Below, piece by piece: positions 5,876 to 5,951 of a stretch of DNA of 5,951 bases. Position 1 is the stretch's first letter. Every line of letters begins with the position of its first letter. Origin of the DNA: an uncultured beta proteobacterium (GTDB lineage: Bacteria > Pseudomonadota > Gammaproteobacteria > Burkholderiales > SG8-39). The stretch covers positions 1 through 5,951 of the forward strand of contig CAIPUP010000107.1 of assembly GCA_903868285.1 (NCBI GenBank), given 5' to 3'. Both the position numbers and the translations under genes were made by a program. The notes under the pieces are model-generated. The model was given only the letters and a program-made list of their open reading frames with translations. It was not told the DNA's origin and searched no databases.

Positions 5876-5951
5876 TCAGGCGATCGTCGTCGGATAGGGG
5901 CTGGTCTCGGACAGATCGAGCATGGCGCGTACAAGGCGGTCGGTCATGTCA
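5876..5951 (-). CDS. 3' end of an unidentified convergent gene (partial, runs off right edge)
   Basis: An open frame on the minus strand enters from the right edge and ends with TGA at 5878-5876. The visible 24 residues end in RLVRAMLDLSETSPYPTTIA. The codons mostly end in G or C, as in neighbouring genes, and the frame stops just beside the repeat array, which fits a genuine C-terminus. There is an in-frame ATG at 5947, but a 23-residue gene is less likely than the tail of a longer one. I do not recognise the family. Confidence 0.5.
   Translation of the reverse strand, partial: DMTDRLVRAMLDLSETSPYPTTIA

Overview
The window is GC-rich DNA of a Gram-negative bacterium. A Bug/TctC-type binding protein, a DUF3047 lipoprotein and a large (about 370-residue) transaldolase together point to a proteobacterium, most likely a betaproteobacterium. 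That placement is inferred from gene families only. There are five complete or nearly complete genes plus a gene cut by each window edge. No RNA gene, IS element, CRISPR array or phage gene was seen.

Left block (1-3548, minus strand): four tightly packed genes, read from right to left. They encode (1) a TAXI-type solute-binding protein held in the membrane by an N-terminal and a C-terminal segment, (2) a secreted Bug/TctC solute-binding protein whose ATG overlaps the previous stop (TGATG), (3) a secreted family 3 solute-binding protein, and (4) two bases later, the N-terminus of a membrane protein that looks like a sensor (one membrane helix, then the first helix of a periplasmic ligand-sensing domain). 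Three unrelated periplasmic binding-protein folds sit together with no permease or ATPase in view. The order suggests a multi-input ligand-sensing module rather than a transporter, but the output domain lies outside the window.

Middle (3549-3766): a 218-bp divergent intergenic region with four perfect copies of a 9-bp repeat, a possible minus-strand -10 box, and a very strong Shine-Dalgarno that picks a TTG start for the rightward operon.

Right block (3767-5808, plus strand): a DUF3047 lipoprotein overlapped by 4 nt (ATGA) with a transaldolase that keeps its catalytic residues. Directly after the transaldolase stop is an array of five 12-13 bp units centred on CCCGGG. It fills the gap to the 3' end of a convergent, unidentified gene cut by the right edge.
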